Assembly (NCBI RefSeq): GCF_014650335.1
Contig: NZ_BMUT01000009.1
Coordinates: forward strand, 130,889 to 194,888
Source of the DNA: Streptomyces hiroshimensis
GTDB taxonomy: Bacteria > Actinomycetota > Actinomycetes > Streptomycetales > Streptomycetaceae
Length of the DNA stretch: 64,000 nt
Direction of reading: 5' to 3'
Made by a program: the position numbers and the translations under genes. Below are positions 50,450 to 57,377 of this stretch, in pieces. How positions within the stretch are numbered: position 1 is the stretch's first letter; each line of letters starts with the position of its first letter. The notes under the pieces are model-generated. The model ran no database searches. It was not told the origin of the DNA and saw only the letters and a list, made by a program, of their open reading frames with translations.

Positions 50450-51160
50450 TCAGTCCTCGGCGAGGAGGCTCTCCACTGCCTGCTTCGGGCGCTCCAGGAG
50501 GGCCCGGGCGGCCTGCGCGGCGGCCTCGGGGTCGCCGGAGGCGATGGCGTCCATGAGGGCGTGGTGGTCGCCGTGGATGATGCGCGGCATGTCGCGGTCG
50601 CCGAGCGCGGTGACCAGCGCCTCGCGGACGGAGCTGCTGAACCAGGCGTAGGTCGCGGTCAGCGCGCTGTTGTGCGCGGCCTCCACGACGGCGCGGTGGA
50701 ACTCGACGTCGTGGTCGGCGTAGAGCTCCAGGTTGCCGGAGTCCGGCTGGCCCTCGGGGTCCTCGAACGCCGTCTGGGCCTCCAGGGCGGCCTTCATCCG
50801 GGCGAGGTCGGCGGGCTCGTGGCGCAGGGCCGCCAGGCGCGCGGCCTCGGCCTCCAGCGCGATGCGCAGCTCCAGGACGTCGCGCACTCCCGCGCGCTGC
50901 ACGCCGCGCATGATCTCGGCCGGGTCGGCCATGGAGACCACGAAGGTGCCCTCGCCCTGCCGCGAGCGGAGCATGCCGGCGTGCACGAGCACGCGGACGG
51001 CCTCACGGACCGTGTTGCGGCCGACCTGGAGCTGCTCGGCGAGCGCGTGCTCGGTCGGGATGCGGCTGCCGATCTTCCACTCGCCTGCCGTGACCTGGGC
51101 GCGCAACTGCTCCACGACGGTGTCCACGAGGGACTGCCGTCCCGCTGCCCGCAGTGCCAT
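50450..51160 (-). CDS. GntR-family regulator, FadR subgroup
   Basis: 236 residues. The winged HTH (about 8-75) reads LVDTVVEQLRAQVTAGEWKIGSRIPTEHALAEQLQVGRNTVREAVRVLV. A helical FCD effector domain has DVEFHRAVVEAAHN with metal-ligand-type Asp and His. FadR/FCD regulators sense organic acids. The next gene on the same strand is an MFS carrier, so a regulator-transporter pair is likely. GGAGGA precedes ATG 51160. Confidence 0.92.
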   Translation of the reverse strand: MALRAAGRQSLVDTVVEQLRAQVTAGEWKIGSRIPTEHALAEQLQVGRNTVREAVRVLVHAGMLRSRQGEGTFVVSMADPAEIMRGVQRAGVRDVLELRIALEAEAARLAALRHEPADLARMKAALEAQTAFEDPEGQPDSGNLELYADHDVEFHRAVVEAAHNSALTATYAWFSSSVREALVTALGDRDMPRIIHGDHHALMDAIASGDPEAAAQAARALLERPKQAVESLLAED

Positions 51161-51267
51161 TCGTCCTCCGGTCCCGGCCCAGGCCGTCCATCATTCACCC
51201 GATTGCCCAGTCATCCTACAACTGCGGGGAGCGGGCGGCCAGGGCGCCGGACGGCTACCGTCGAAGG

Positions 51268-52038
51268 GTGCGTGGACGGGACGAGCGCCGCGGCTCCGGC
51301 ACGCCCGGCCGGTGGCCGGCCGTCGCCGCCCGCGCCGCTTCCCTGGCCCGGTCCGGCACCCGCTCCTGGATCCGCTCCTCGCCGGGCACGCACATATGGC
51401 TGCTCGTCATCGGCATCACCAGCCTCGTCATCGCCGCGGCAAGCCAGGACCTGGAGACGTTCCTGCTGCACCGCACCAGCAGCAACATCCACCAGCTCAC
51501 CAAGCACCCGCTGCAGTCACTTCTGATCAGCGGGTTCTGGATCGAGAACCCCTCGTCGTTCCTGCTCTACGCCGCGCTCTTCGAGGTGCTGCACGCGAAC
51601 GTGGAGCGCTGGATCGGCACCGCCCGGTGGCTCTTCACCGTCGGCTTCGCGCACGTCGCGGCGACGCTCATCAGCCAGGAGATCGTGCAGCTGTCCATAG
51701 AGGACCACTCGCTGCCGCGATCGATGAAGAGAGTCGTCGACATCGGCGTCTCCTACGGGCTCGCGGCCGCCGCCGGGATCCTCACCTACCGGATACCGCG
51801 GCCGTGGCGGTGGGCCTGTCTCGCCGGAGTGCTGCTCTTCTTCGCCCTCCCGCTCCTCACGGGAGGCACCTTCACGGACGTGGGGCACGCAATAGCCGTG
51901 GCCATCGGCCTGGGCTTCCGGCAGTTCACCCACGGCCGCCCCGCATGGGACTTCGCGCGCGTGCCCGAAGCCCTGCGCCGGGCGGCCGCGGCCGTGACGC
52001 CGGGACCGGTCAGCCGAAGAGACGCTCCAGGACCGTAG
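51268..52038 (+). CDS. Rhomboid-like membrane protein
   Basis: 256 residues with about six helices. A GxSxG-like GVSYG (160-164, S162) and a His in a later helix (H207, DVGHAIAV) could form the Ser-His dyad of rhomboid proteases, so it may be an active intramembrane protease; this is inference. GTG 51268 follows TACCGT (51256-51261) by 6 nt, a leaderless arrangement. Its 3' end overlaps the convergent HAD gene by 29 bp. Confidence 0.8.
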   Translation: MRGRDERRGSGTPGRWPAVAARAASLARSGTRSWIRSSPGTHIWLLVIGITSLVIAAASQDLETFLLHRTSSNIHQLTKHPLQSLLISGFWIENPSSFLLYAALFEVLHANVERWIGTARWLFTVGFAHVAATLISQEIVQLSIEDHSLPRSMKRVVDIGVSYGLAAAAGILTYRIPRPWRWACLAGVLLFFALPLLTGGTFTDVGHAIAVAIGLGFRQFTHGRPAWDFARVPEALRRAAAAVTPGPVSRRDAPGP

Positions 52039-52828
52039 CGATCCCGTCGTCCTCGTTCGACCCGGTGACCTCGTCGGCGACGGCCCGCAGCTCCGGATGG
52101 GCGTTGGCCATGGCCACGCCGTGGGCCGCCCAGCCGAACATCGGTATGTCGTTGGGCATGTCACCGAAGGCGATCGTGTCGGCGGGCTTCATCCCGAGCC
52201 GGCGCGCGGCCAGGGACAGGCCGGTGGCCTTGCTCAGCCCCAGCGGGAGCAGCTCGACGATGCCCGCACCCGCCATCGTCACACCGACGAGGTCGCCCGC
52301 GGCCGCCAGCGCGGCCTCGGCCAGGGCGTCGTCGTCGAGCTCCGGGTGCTGCAGGTAGAGCTTGTTCAGCGGCTCGGCCAGGAGATCGTCGCGGTCGCGG
52401 GCCGGGACGGCCGGCAGCGGGCCCTCCTGGATGCGGTAGCCGGGGGTGACGAGCACCTCGCCGTCGAGGCCGTCACGGCCCGCGGCGAGGTGCAGCGGAC
52501 CGGTCTCGGCCTCGATCTTGGCGATGGCCAGCCCGGCGAGCCGCCGGTCCAGCGTCACCGACGTCAGCAGCCGGTGCTCGCCCGCGTGGTAGACCTGCGC
52601 GCCCTGCGCACACACCGCCAGGCCCTGGTAGTCCAGCTCCTGCAGGATGTGGCGCGCCCACGGCACGGCCCGCCCGGTCACGACGATGTGCGCGGCACCC
52701 GCCTCCGTGGCCAGCTTCAGAGCGGCCCGGGTGCGCTCCGAGACGGTTTCGTCGGAGCGCAGCAGGGTGCCGTCGAGGTCGGTCGCGACGAGACGGTAGG
52801 GAAGCCCGGAGGCGGCGCCGTCATTCAC
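52010..52828 (-). CDS. Cof-type HAD hydrolase coupled to serS
   Basis: 272 residues. Motif I is VATDLDGTLLRSD, motif II is HIVVTGRAVPW, the motif III lysine is in GLSKATGL, and motif IV is GDMPNDIPMF. It is a paralogue of the HAD at 32567. GTG 52828 overlaps the serS TGA (GTGA), so it is translated after serS. A house-cleaning phosphatase for amino-acid or sugar phosphates is possible. Its 3' end overlaps the rhomboid-like gene. Confidence 0.9.
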   Translation of the reverse strand: MNDGAASGLPYRLVATDLDGTLLRSDETVSERTRAALKLATEAGAAHIVVTGRAVPWARHILQELDYQGLAVCAQGAQVYHAGEHRLLTSVTLDRRLAGLAIAKIEAETGPLHLAAGRDGLDGEVLVTPGYRIQEGPLPAVPARDRDDLLAEPLNKLYLQHPELDDDALAEAALAAAGDLVGVTMAGAGIVELLPLGLSKATGLSLAARRLGMKPADTIAFGDMPNDIPMFGWAAHGVAMANAHPELRAVADEVTGSNEDDGIATVLERLFG

Positions 52829-54102
52829 TTGGAGACGGGCTCCAGCACCTCTCGCCCGCCCAGGTACGGACGGAGCACCTCGGGCACGCGCACCGAGCCG
52901 TCGGCCTGCTGGTGGTTCTCCAGCAGCGCCACGATCGTGCGCGGCACCGCGCACAGCGTGCCGTTGAGGGTGGCCAGCGGCTTGACGGTCTTGCCGTCGC
53001 GCAGGCGGATGGACAGCCGCCGCGACTGGAACTCGTCGCAGTTGGAGGTCGAGGTGAGCTCGCGGTACTTGCCCTGGGTGGGGATCCACGCCTCGCAGTC
53101 GAACTTGCGCGAGGCGGAGGCGCCCAGGTCACCCGTGGCGACGTCGATCACCTGGTAGGGCAGCTCGAGGCTGTTCAGCCACTGCTTCTCCCACTCCAGC
53201 AGGCGCGCGTGCTCGGCCTCGGCGTCCTCCGGCGCGACGTACGAGAACATCTCGACCTTGTCGAACTGGTGGACGCGGAAGATGCCCCGGGTGTCCTTGC
53301 CGTACGTGCCGGCCTCGCGGCGGAAGCACGGGGAGAAGCCGGCGTAGCGCAGCGGGAGCTGCGAGGCCTCGACGATCTCGTCCATGTGGTACGCCGCGAG
53401 CGGCACCTCGGACGTACCCACCAGGTAGAAGTCGTCCTTCTCCAGGTGGTAGACGTCCTGCGCGGCCTGGCCGAGGAAGCCCGTGCCCTCCATGGCACGC
53501 GGCTTGACCAGCGCGGGCGTCAGCATCGGGGTGAAGCCGGCGGCCGTGGCCTGGGCGATGGCGGCGTTGACGAGCGCGAGCTCCAGCAGGGCGCCGACGC
53601 CCGTCAGGTAGTAGAAGCGCGAGCCGGAGACCTTGGCGCCGCGCTCGACGTCGATCGCGCCGAGCAGCTGGCCGAGCTCCAGGTGGTCCTTGGGCTCGAA
53701 GCCCTCGGCGGCGAAGTCGCGCGGGGTGCCGACGGTGTCCAGGACGACGAAGTCGTCCTCGCCGCCGCGCGGCACGTCGGGGTGGACCAGATTGCCGATC
53801 TGCAGCAGCAGGCGCTGCGCCTCGGCGGCGGCCTCGTCCTGCTCGGCGTCGGCGGCCTTGACGGCGGCGGACAGCTCGCCGGCCTTCTTCAGCAGCGCGG
53901 TCTTCTCGTCGCCGGCGGCCTTGGGGATGAGCTTGCCGAGCGCCTTCTGCTCGGAGCGGAGTTCGTCGAAGCGGACGCTGGACGACCTGCGCCGTTCGTC
54001 GGCGGAGAGCAGTGCGTCGACGACGTCGACATCCTCTCCACGGGCACGCTGGGAGGCGCGCACACGGTCGGGGTCCTCACGAAGCAGGCGAAGGTCAATC
54101 AC
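52825..54102 (-). CDS. serS: Seryl-tRNA synthetase
   Basis: 425 residues, a class II aminoacyl-tRNA synthetase. The N-terminal coiled-coil arm (about 28-105) grips the tRNA-Ser long arm. Motif 2 is in FSPCFRREAGTYGKDTRGIFRVHQFDKVEMF, and motif 3 in LNGTLCAVPRTIVALLENHQ. Length is normal. GTG 54102 has GGAGGG directly upstream and a TAGCCT hexamer (54109-54114 on the minus strand) 6 nt away, which fits leaderless translation better than SD use. It is coupled to the HAD gene by GTGA. Confidence 0.98.
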   Translation of the reverse strand: MIDLRLLREDPDRVRASQRARGEDVDVVDALLSADERRRSSSVRFDELRSEQKALGKLIPKAAGDEKTALLKKAGELSAAVKAADAEQDEAAAEAQRLLLQIGNLVHPDVPRGGEDDFVVLDTVGTPRDFAAEGFEPKDHLELGQLLGAIDVERGAKVSGSRFYYLTGVGALLELALVNAAIAQATAAGFTPMLTPALVKPRAMEGTGFLGQAAQDVYHLEKDDFYLVGTSEVPLAAYHMDEIVEASQLPLRYAGFSPCFRREAGTYGKDTRGIFRVHQFDKVEMFSYVAPEDAEAEHARLLEWEKQWLNSLELPYQVIDVATGDLGASASRKFDCEAWIPTQGKYRELTSTSNCDEFQSRRLSIRLRDGKTVKPLATLNGTLCAVPRTIVALLENHQQADGSVRVPEVLRPYLGGREVLEPVSK

Positions 54103-54340
54103 CCCTCCAGGCTACCGTTGCGGACGCGATCACTCGACGGCATATTCCTCTTGGTGATGTTTTGCCCCATTTTGGGCGGTTGAAAAAGGCTGCGCATAAT
54201 CACGTCGGCGGGTGATCGGGAACGCGGCGAAAAGCCGCCCGGGTGGACGCCTGGGGAATGGCTGCGCTTTTGCCGAAAAGGGGGCATAGCGGTGGCGCGG
54301 GCGCCGATCCGCTTGTGGGCGGCGGGAGTTGGTCCGCTCC

Positions 54341-54682
54341 TTGTCCACAGGAGGGCATTCCTCCGCTTTCTTTATCCACAGGCTGTGCGTGAAATCTGTG
54401 GACGCCGGAATCGAACGTTCCGTCCGCTTCTGTCCTGCGCCGTGTATTCCTTGGTCAAACCTCGCTCGGCCACTCATTCGGGTGGTATTGCCTCGCCCTA
54501 AAGGGTTATTCGCAGACATTCTGCTGACGGGTGGGTTGTGGGCAGCTCGATCGAGCGAACCTAGGTGCTGTGGATGACGGCCCTATGGCTAGAGCGATTT
54601 GTCGACCTTGACCGATTCGCAGGGCGGGGTACGCGCCTTGCTCTGTCGACTTGTCCCCAGGTCGAGAACCGCCTGTGGATAA
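54341..54682. promoter_or_regulatory. Cluster of DnaA boxes (possible DnaA titration site)
   Basis: Consensus boxes: TTGTCCACA (54341-54349, +), TTATCCACA (54372-54380, +) and TTATCCACA on the minus strand (54674-54682). Near matches: TCATCCACA (54569-54577, -), TTGTCCCCA (54651-54659, +) and GCGTCCACA (54397-54405, -). TTGTCCACA is the preferred Streptomyces box. Three exact and three near boxes in 342 bp of non-coding DNA is far above chance in high-GC sequence. No dnaA/dnaN genes flank it, so it is not oriC. Confidence 0.8.
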
Positions 54683-54752
54683 CTCTGGGGATGTCCGCGC
54701 CGACGGCTACCGTCGAGGCGTGGACATCAACGACTCCTGCTTACGAGCGGCA

Positions 54753-54772
54753 GGCCCGGGAGTGCCCGGGCC
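54753..54772 (-). terminator. Hairpin after pheA
   Basis: GGCCCGGG (54753-54760) and CCCGGGCC (54765-54772) form a perfect 8-bp G/C stem with a 4-nt loop, 19 bp after the pheA stop on the minus strand. Confidence 0.65.
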
Positions 54773-54791
54773 GGGTGCGGCCGAGGCCTGC

Positions 54792-55727
54792 TCAGGCCCG
54801 GCCGTCCTGGCAGCGCACCAGCCAGTCCGCCGCCGTCACGAACTCCTCGTCCGACGTGCCGTAGCGCGCCGGGCCCACCTCCGCCGGATCCACACCCGCC
54901 CGGGGATACGAGCCGAGGAACCGCACCTTCGGGCAGATCCGCTTCAGCCCCATCAGCGCCTCGCCGACGCGCCGGTCGGTGATGTGCCCCTCCGCGTCGA
55001 TCGCGAAGCAGTAGTTGCCGATGCCCTCGCCCGTCGGGCGGGACTGGATGAGCATCAGGTTCACCCCGCGCGTCGCGAACTCCTGCAGCAGCTCCAGCAG
55101 GGCACCCGGATGGTCGTCGCGCAGCCACACCACCACGGACGTCTTGTCCGCGCCCGTCCGCGCCGCAGGCCGCGCCGGGCGGCCCACCAGTACGAACCGG
55201 GTCTGCGCGTTCTGTGCGTCGTGGATGTCGGTGACCAGCGGCTCCAGCCCGTACGTGGCCGCCGCGAACTCCCCGGCGAACGCGGCGTCGAAGCGCCCCT
55301 CCTGCACCAGGCGCGCGCCGTCCGCGTTGGAGGCCGCCGACTCCCAGAGCGCGTCCGGCAGATGCGTGGCGAGCCACTTGCGCACCTGCGGCTGCGCCAC
55401 GGGGTGGCCGGTCACCGTCTTGATGTCCGACAGCCCGGTCCCGGGGCGCACGAGCAGCGCGAAGGTGATCTGCAGCAGCACCTCGCGATAGATCATCAGC
55501 GGGGTGCCGCCGGCGAGCTGGTCGAGCGTCGCGGTGACGCCGCCCTCCACCGAGTTCTCGATGGGCACGAGCGCGGCCGCCGCCTCGCCGTTCCGCACGG
55601 CGTCCAGCGCCGCAGGCACGGACACCATCGGCACCAGCTCCCGGGTCGCCGCCTCGGGCAGCGTCCGCAGGGCGGCCTCGGTGAACGTGCCCTCGGGGCC
55701 GAGATAGGTGTAGCGGCTGGCCGACAT
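54792..55727 (-). CDS. pheA: Prephenate dehydratase
   Basis: 311 residues. The PDT domain (about 1-185) has YLGPEGTFTEAAL, PIENSVEGGVTATLD and the catalytic-type TRF in QNAQTRFVLVG. A C-terminal ACT domain (about 198-275) has HPGALLELLQEFATRGVNLMLIQSRPTG, the usual phenylalanine-binding regulatory part. It makes phenylpyruvate for phenylalanine synthesis. ATG 55727 has GAGGAG upstream; GTG 55730 is also possible. The HisC-like enzyme at 21734 could supply the last transamination. Confidence 0.96.
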   Translation of the reverse strand: MSASRYTYLGPEGTFTEAALRTLPEAATRELVPMVSVPAALDAVRNGEAAAALVPIENSVEGGVTATLDQLAGGTPLMIYREVLLQITFALLVRPGTGLSDIKTVTGHPVAQPQVRKWLATHLPDALWESAASNADGARLVQEGRFDAAFAGEFAAATYGLEPLVTDIHDAQNAQTRFVLVGRPARPAARTGADKTSVVVWLRDDHPGALLELLQEFATRGVNLMLIQSRPTGEGIGNYCFAIDAEGHITDRRVGEALMGLKRICPKVRFLGSYPRAGVDPAEVGPARYGTSDEEFVTAADWLVRCQDGRA

Positions 55728-55852
55728 CACGCTGGCTCCTCGATCGTCCGGGGACTCGCCACGATACCGAGCGCCCCGGTGGCGGGTCCGGCGCACTGAG
55801 CGCCGGCCCGATCCGTCCCCGGGGAGCGAGGAGCCCGGCCGGGCCTCCCGGC

Positions 55853-55874
55853 CCTCAGCCCTCAGCACTCAGCC
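55853..55874 (-). repeat. 7-bp tandem repeat over the stop of the DyP peroxidase gene
   Basis: On the minus strand GGCTGAG, TGCTGAG and GGCTGAG follow one another, each with a TGA. The first TGA (55869-55871) is the real stop; the others are out of frame. Confidence 0.8.
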
Positions 55875-57377
55875 TTCCAGCAGTCGCTGCCCCACGTACT
55901 CGCCCGGCGCGCAGCCGCCCGGCACCGCGTAGAGGCCGCTCGACTCATGCCGCAGGAAGCGGGAGAGGCCGTCGCCGCGGTCCAGCTTCCGCTGCACCGG
56001 CACGAAACCCTTCAGCGGGTCCGCCTGCCAGGCGACGAACAGCAGGCCCGCGTCCGGAGCCCCGTCATCGAGGAAGCCGTCATGGTAGGAGAACGCCCGC
56101 CGCAGCATCTTCGCGCCCCGGTTGGTCACCGGCGACGCGACGCGGATGTGCGCATCGCCCGCGATCGCCAGCGACCCGTCCGCCTGGAACTTGTCGAGGT
56201 CGACCCGCGTCGTCTCCGTGCCGCCGGACAGCGGTGCCCCGTCCGACTTGCGGCGCCCGATCACCTTCTCCTGACGCTCCAGGGAGAGGTTGTCCCAGCT
56301 GTCGAGCAGCATGCGGATCCGCCTGAACACCGCGTAGGAGCCGCCCACCATCCACGCGTCCGGGCCGCTGGGGTCCTCCGGCACGTAGATCCGGGTCGCG
56401 AAGTCGGGGTCCGACGGCTTGGGGTTGTTCGTGCCGTCGATCTGTCCCATCAGATTCCGGGCGGTCATCGGCCGCGCGGTGGCCCCCGGCGTCCGGTTGA
56501 AGCCGTTCATCTGCCAGCGCAGCCGTGCCGCGCTCCCGGCCTGCTGCTGGAGCAGCCGCAGGGCGTGGAAGGCGACGAGCGCGTCGTCGGCGCCGATCTG
56601 CACCCACAGGTCGCCGTCGCTGCGCTTGGGGTCGAGTGCATCGGCGGTGAAGGCGGGCAGCGGCTCCAGGGCGGCGGGCCGCTTCGAAGCCAGCCCGGTC
56701 CGGTCGAAGAACGTCCGGCCGAAGCCGAAGGTGACGGTCAGCGAGCAGGGGCCCGCGTCGAGCGCGACACCCGAGTCGTCGCCCGTGGGCGTCTTCCCGG
56801 CCATGAGGTCGGCCGCGGTCGCCGACCACCGCCGCAGCAGTGCGGCCGCGGCCTTGCGGTCGGCGCCCGGCGCGAGGTCGAAGGCGGCGAGGTGGCCGCA
56901 CGTCTGCGCGGGGTCGGCGATCCCGGCCTGGTGCGCGCCGTGGAAGGACCTGGCCGCGGAGCCGACGCCGTTCAGCGGGTCCGGCTCCTTCCGCACGGTC
57001 TCGGCGGCGACCGCCCCGGCCGCACCGCCCGCGACGAGCCCGGCCGCGCCCGCGGCCCCGGCCGTGCCGAGCAGCCGGCGGCGGCTGACGCCGTTCGCGC
57101 TGCGGGCCTGCGCGGGCCGAGCGGGCTGCTCGGCCCGGCCGGTCCCGGCCTTCGCGGTCCCGGCAGCAACAGCAGCCTCGGCGGCCTTGGCTTCTGCCAC
57201 AGCCTTCCCGGCCTTACCGGTCTTCGCAGCTTTGCCAGGCTGCTGGGCCTGCTGGGCCTGCTTGGCCTGCTTGGCCTTCGAAGCCTGTGTGGCCGGTCCG
57301 GTCTGTGCGGCCGGTCCGGTCTGTGCGGTCTCTGCGGCCTGTGCGGCCTTCTCTTCGTCCTGGGATCGTTCAGTCAT
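55869..57377 (-). CDS. dtpA: Tat-exported DyP-type peroxidase (DtpA/EfeB-like)
   Basis: 502 residues. A low-complexity Ala/Gln/Lys N-terminus (1-95) precedes a Tat signal (S98-R99-R100-R101-L-L-G and an Ala/Gly helix to about 126). The DyP domain has the GxxDG-type GQIDGTNNP with D314 and a proximal-type H410 (AHIRVASP). As I recall, S. lividans DtpA in the same gene context is a Tat substrate that supports maturation of the copper oxidase GlxA. The ATG overlaps the CopCD stop (ATGA), so it closes the copper operon. The long pre-Tat segment is unusual. Confidence 0.9.
   Translation of the reverse strand: MTERSQDEEKAAQAAETAQTGPAAQTGPATQASKAKQAKQAQQAQQPGKAAKTGKAGKAVAEAKAAEAAVAAGTAKAGTGRAEQPARPAQARSANGVSRRRLLGTAGAAGAAGLVAGGAAGAVAAETVRKEPDPLNGVGSAARSFHGAHQAGIADPAQTCGHLAAFDLAPGADRKAAAALLRRWSATAADLMAGKTPTGDDSGVALDAGPCSLTVTFGFGRTFFDRTGLASKRPAALEPLPAFTADALDPKRSDGDLWVQIGADDALVAFHALRLLQQQAGSAARLRWQMNGFNRTPGATARPMTARNLMGQIDGTNNPKPSDPDFATRIYVPEDPSGPDAWMVGGSYAVFRRIRMLLDSWDNLSLERQEKVIGRRKSDGAPLSGGTETTRVDLDKFQADGSLAIAGDAHIRVASPVTNRGAKMLRRAFSYHDGFLDDGAPDAGLLFVAWQADPLKGFVPVQRKLDRGDGLSRFLRHESSGLYAVPGGCAPGEYVGQRLLEG

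Larger units (their letters stand above)
54103..54791. other. 689-bp non-coding region between serS and pheA
   Basis: The largest gap in the window and visibly lower in GC than its surroundings. No frame looks coding; the short plus-strand frames (for example 54292-54501) have no ribosome site. It holds a cluster of DnaA-box-like 9-mers (54341-54682), the serS promoter at the left edge, a plus-directed leaderless-type promoter signal at 54708-54720, and the pheA terminator at the right edge. Confidence 0.8.

Noticed and set aside
54397..54430. tRNA T-arm-like GGAATCGAACGTTCC
   Set aside because: The arms do not pair as a T stem and no acceptor or anticodon stem can be drawn. It is not a tRNA.
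54103..54791. DnaA-box region as the replication origin
   Set aside because: dnaA, dnaN and rpmH are not adjacent, and the number of boxes is well below the many seen in a Streptomyces oriC.
54720..55799. Plus-strand open frame opposite pheA starting at a promoter-like GTG
   Set aside because: The translated sequence is Arg/His/Ala-rich shadow. The promoter-like signal is kept as a finding but no protein gene is called.
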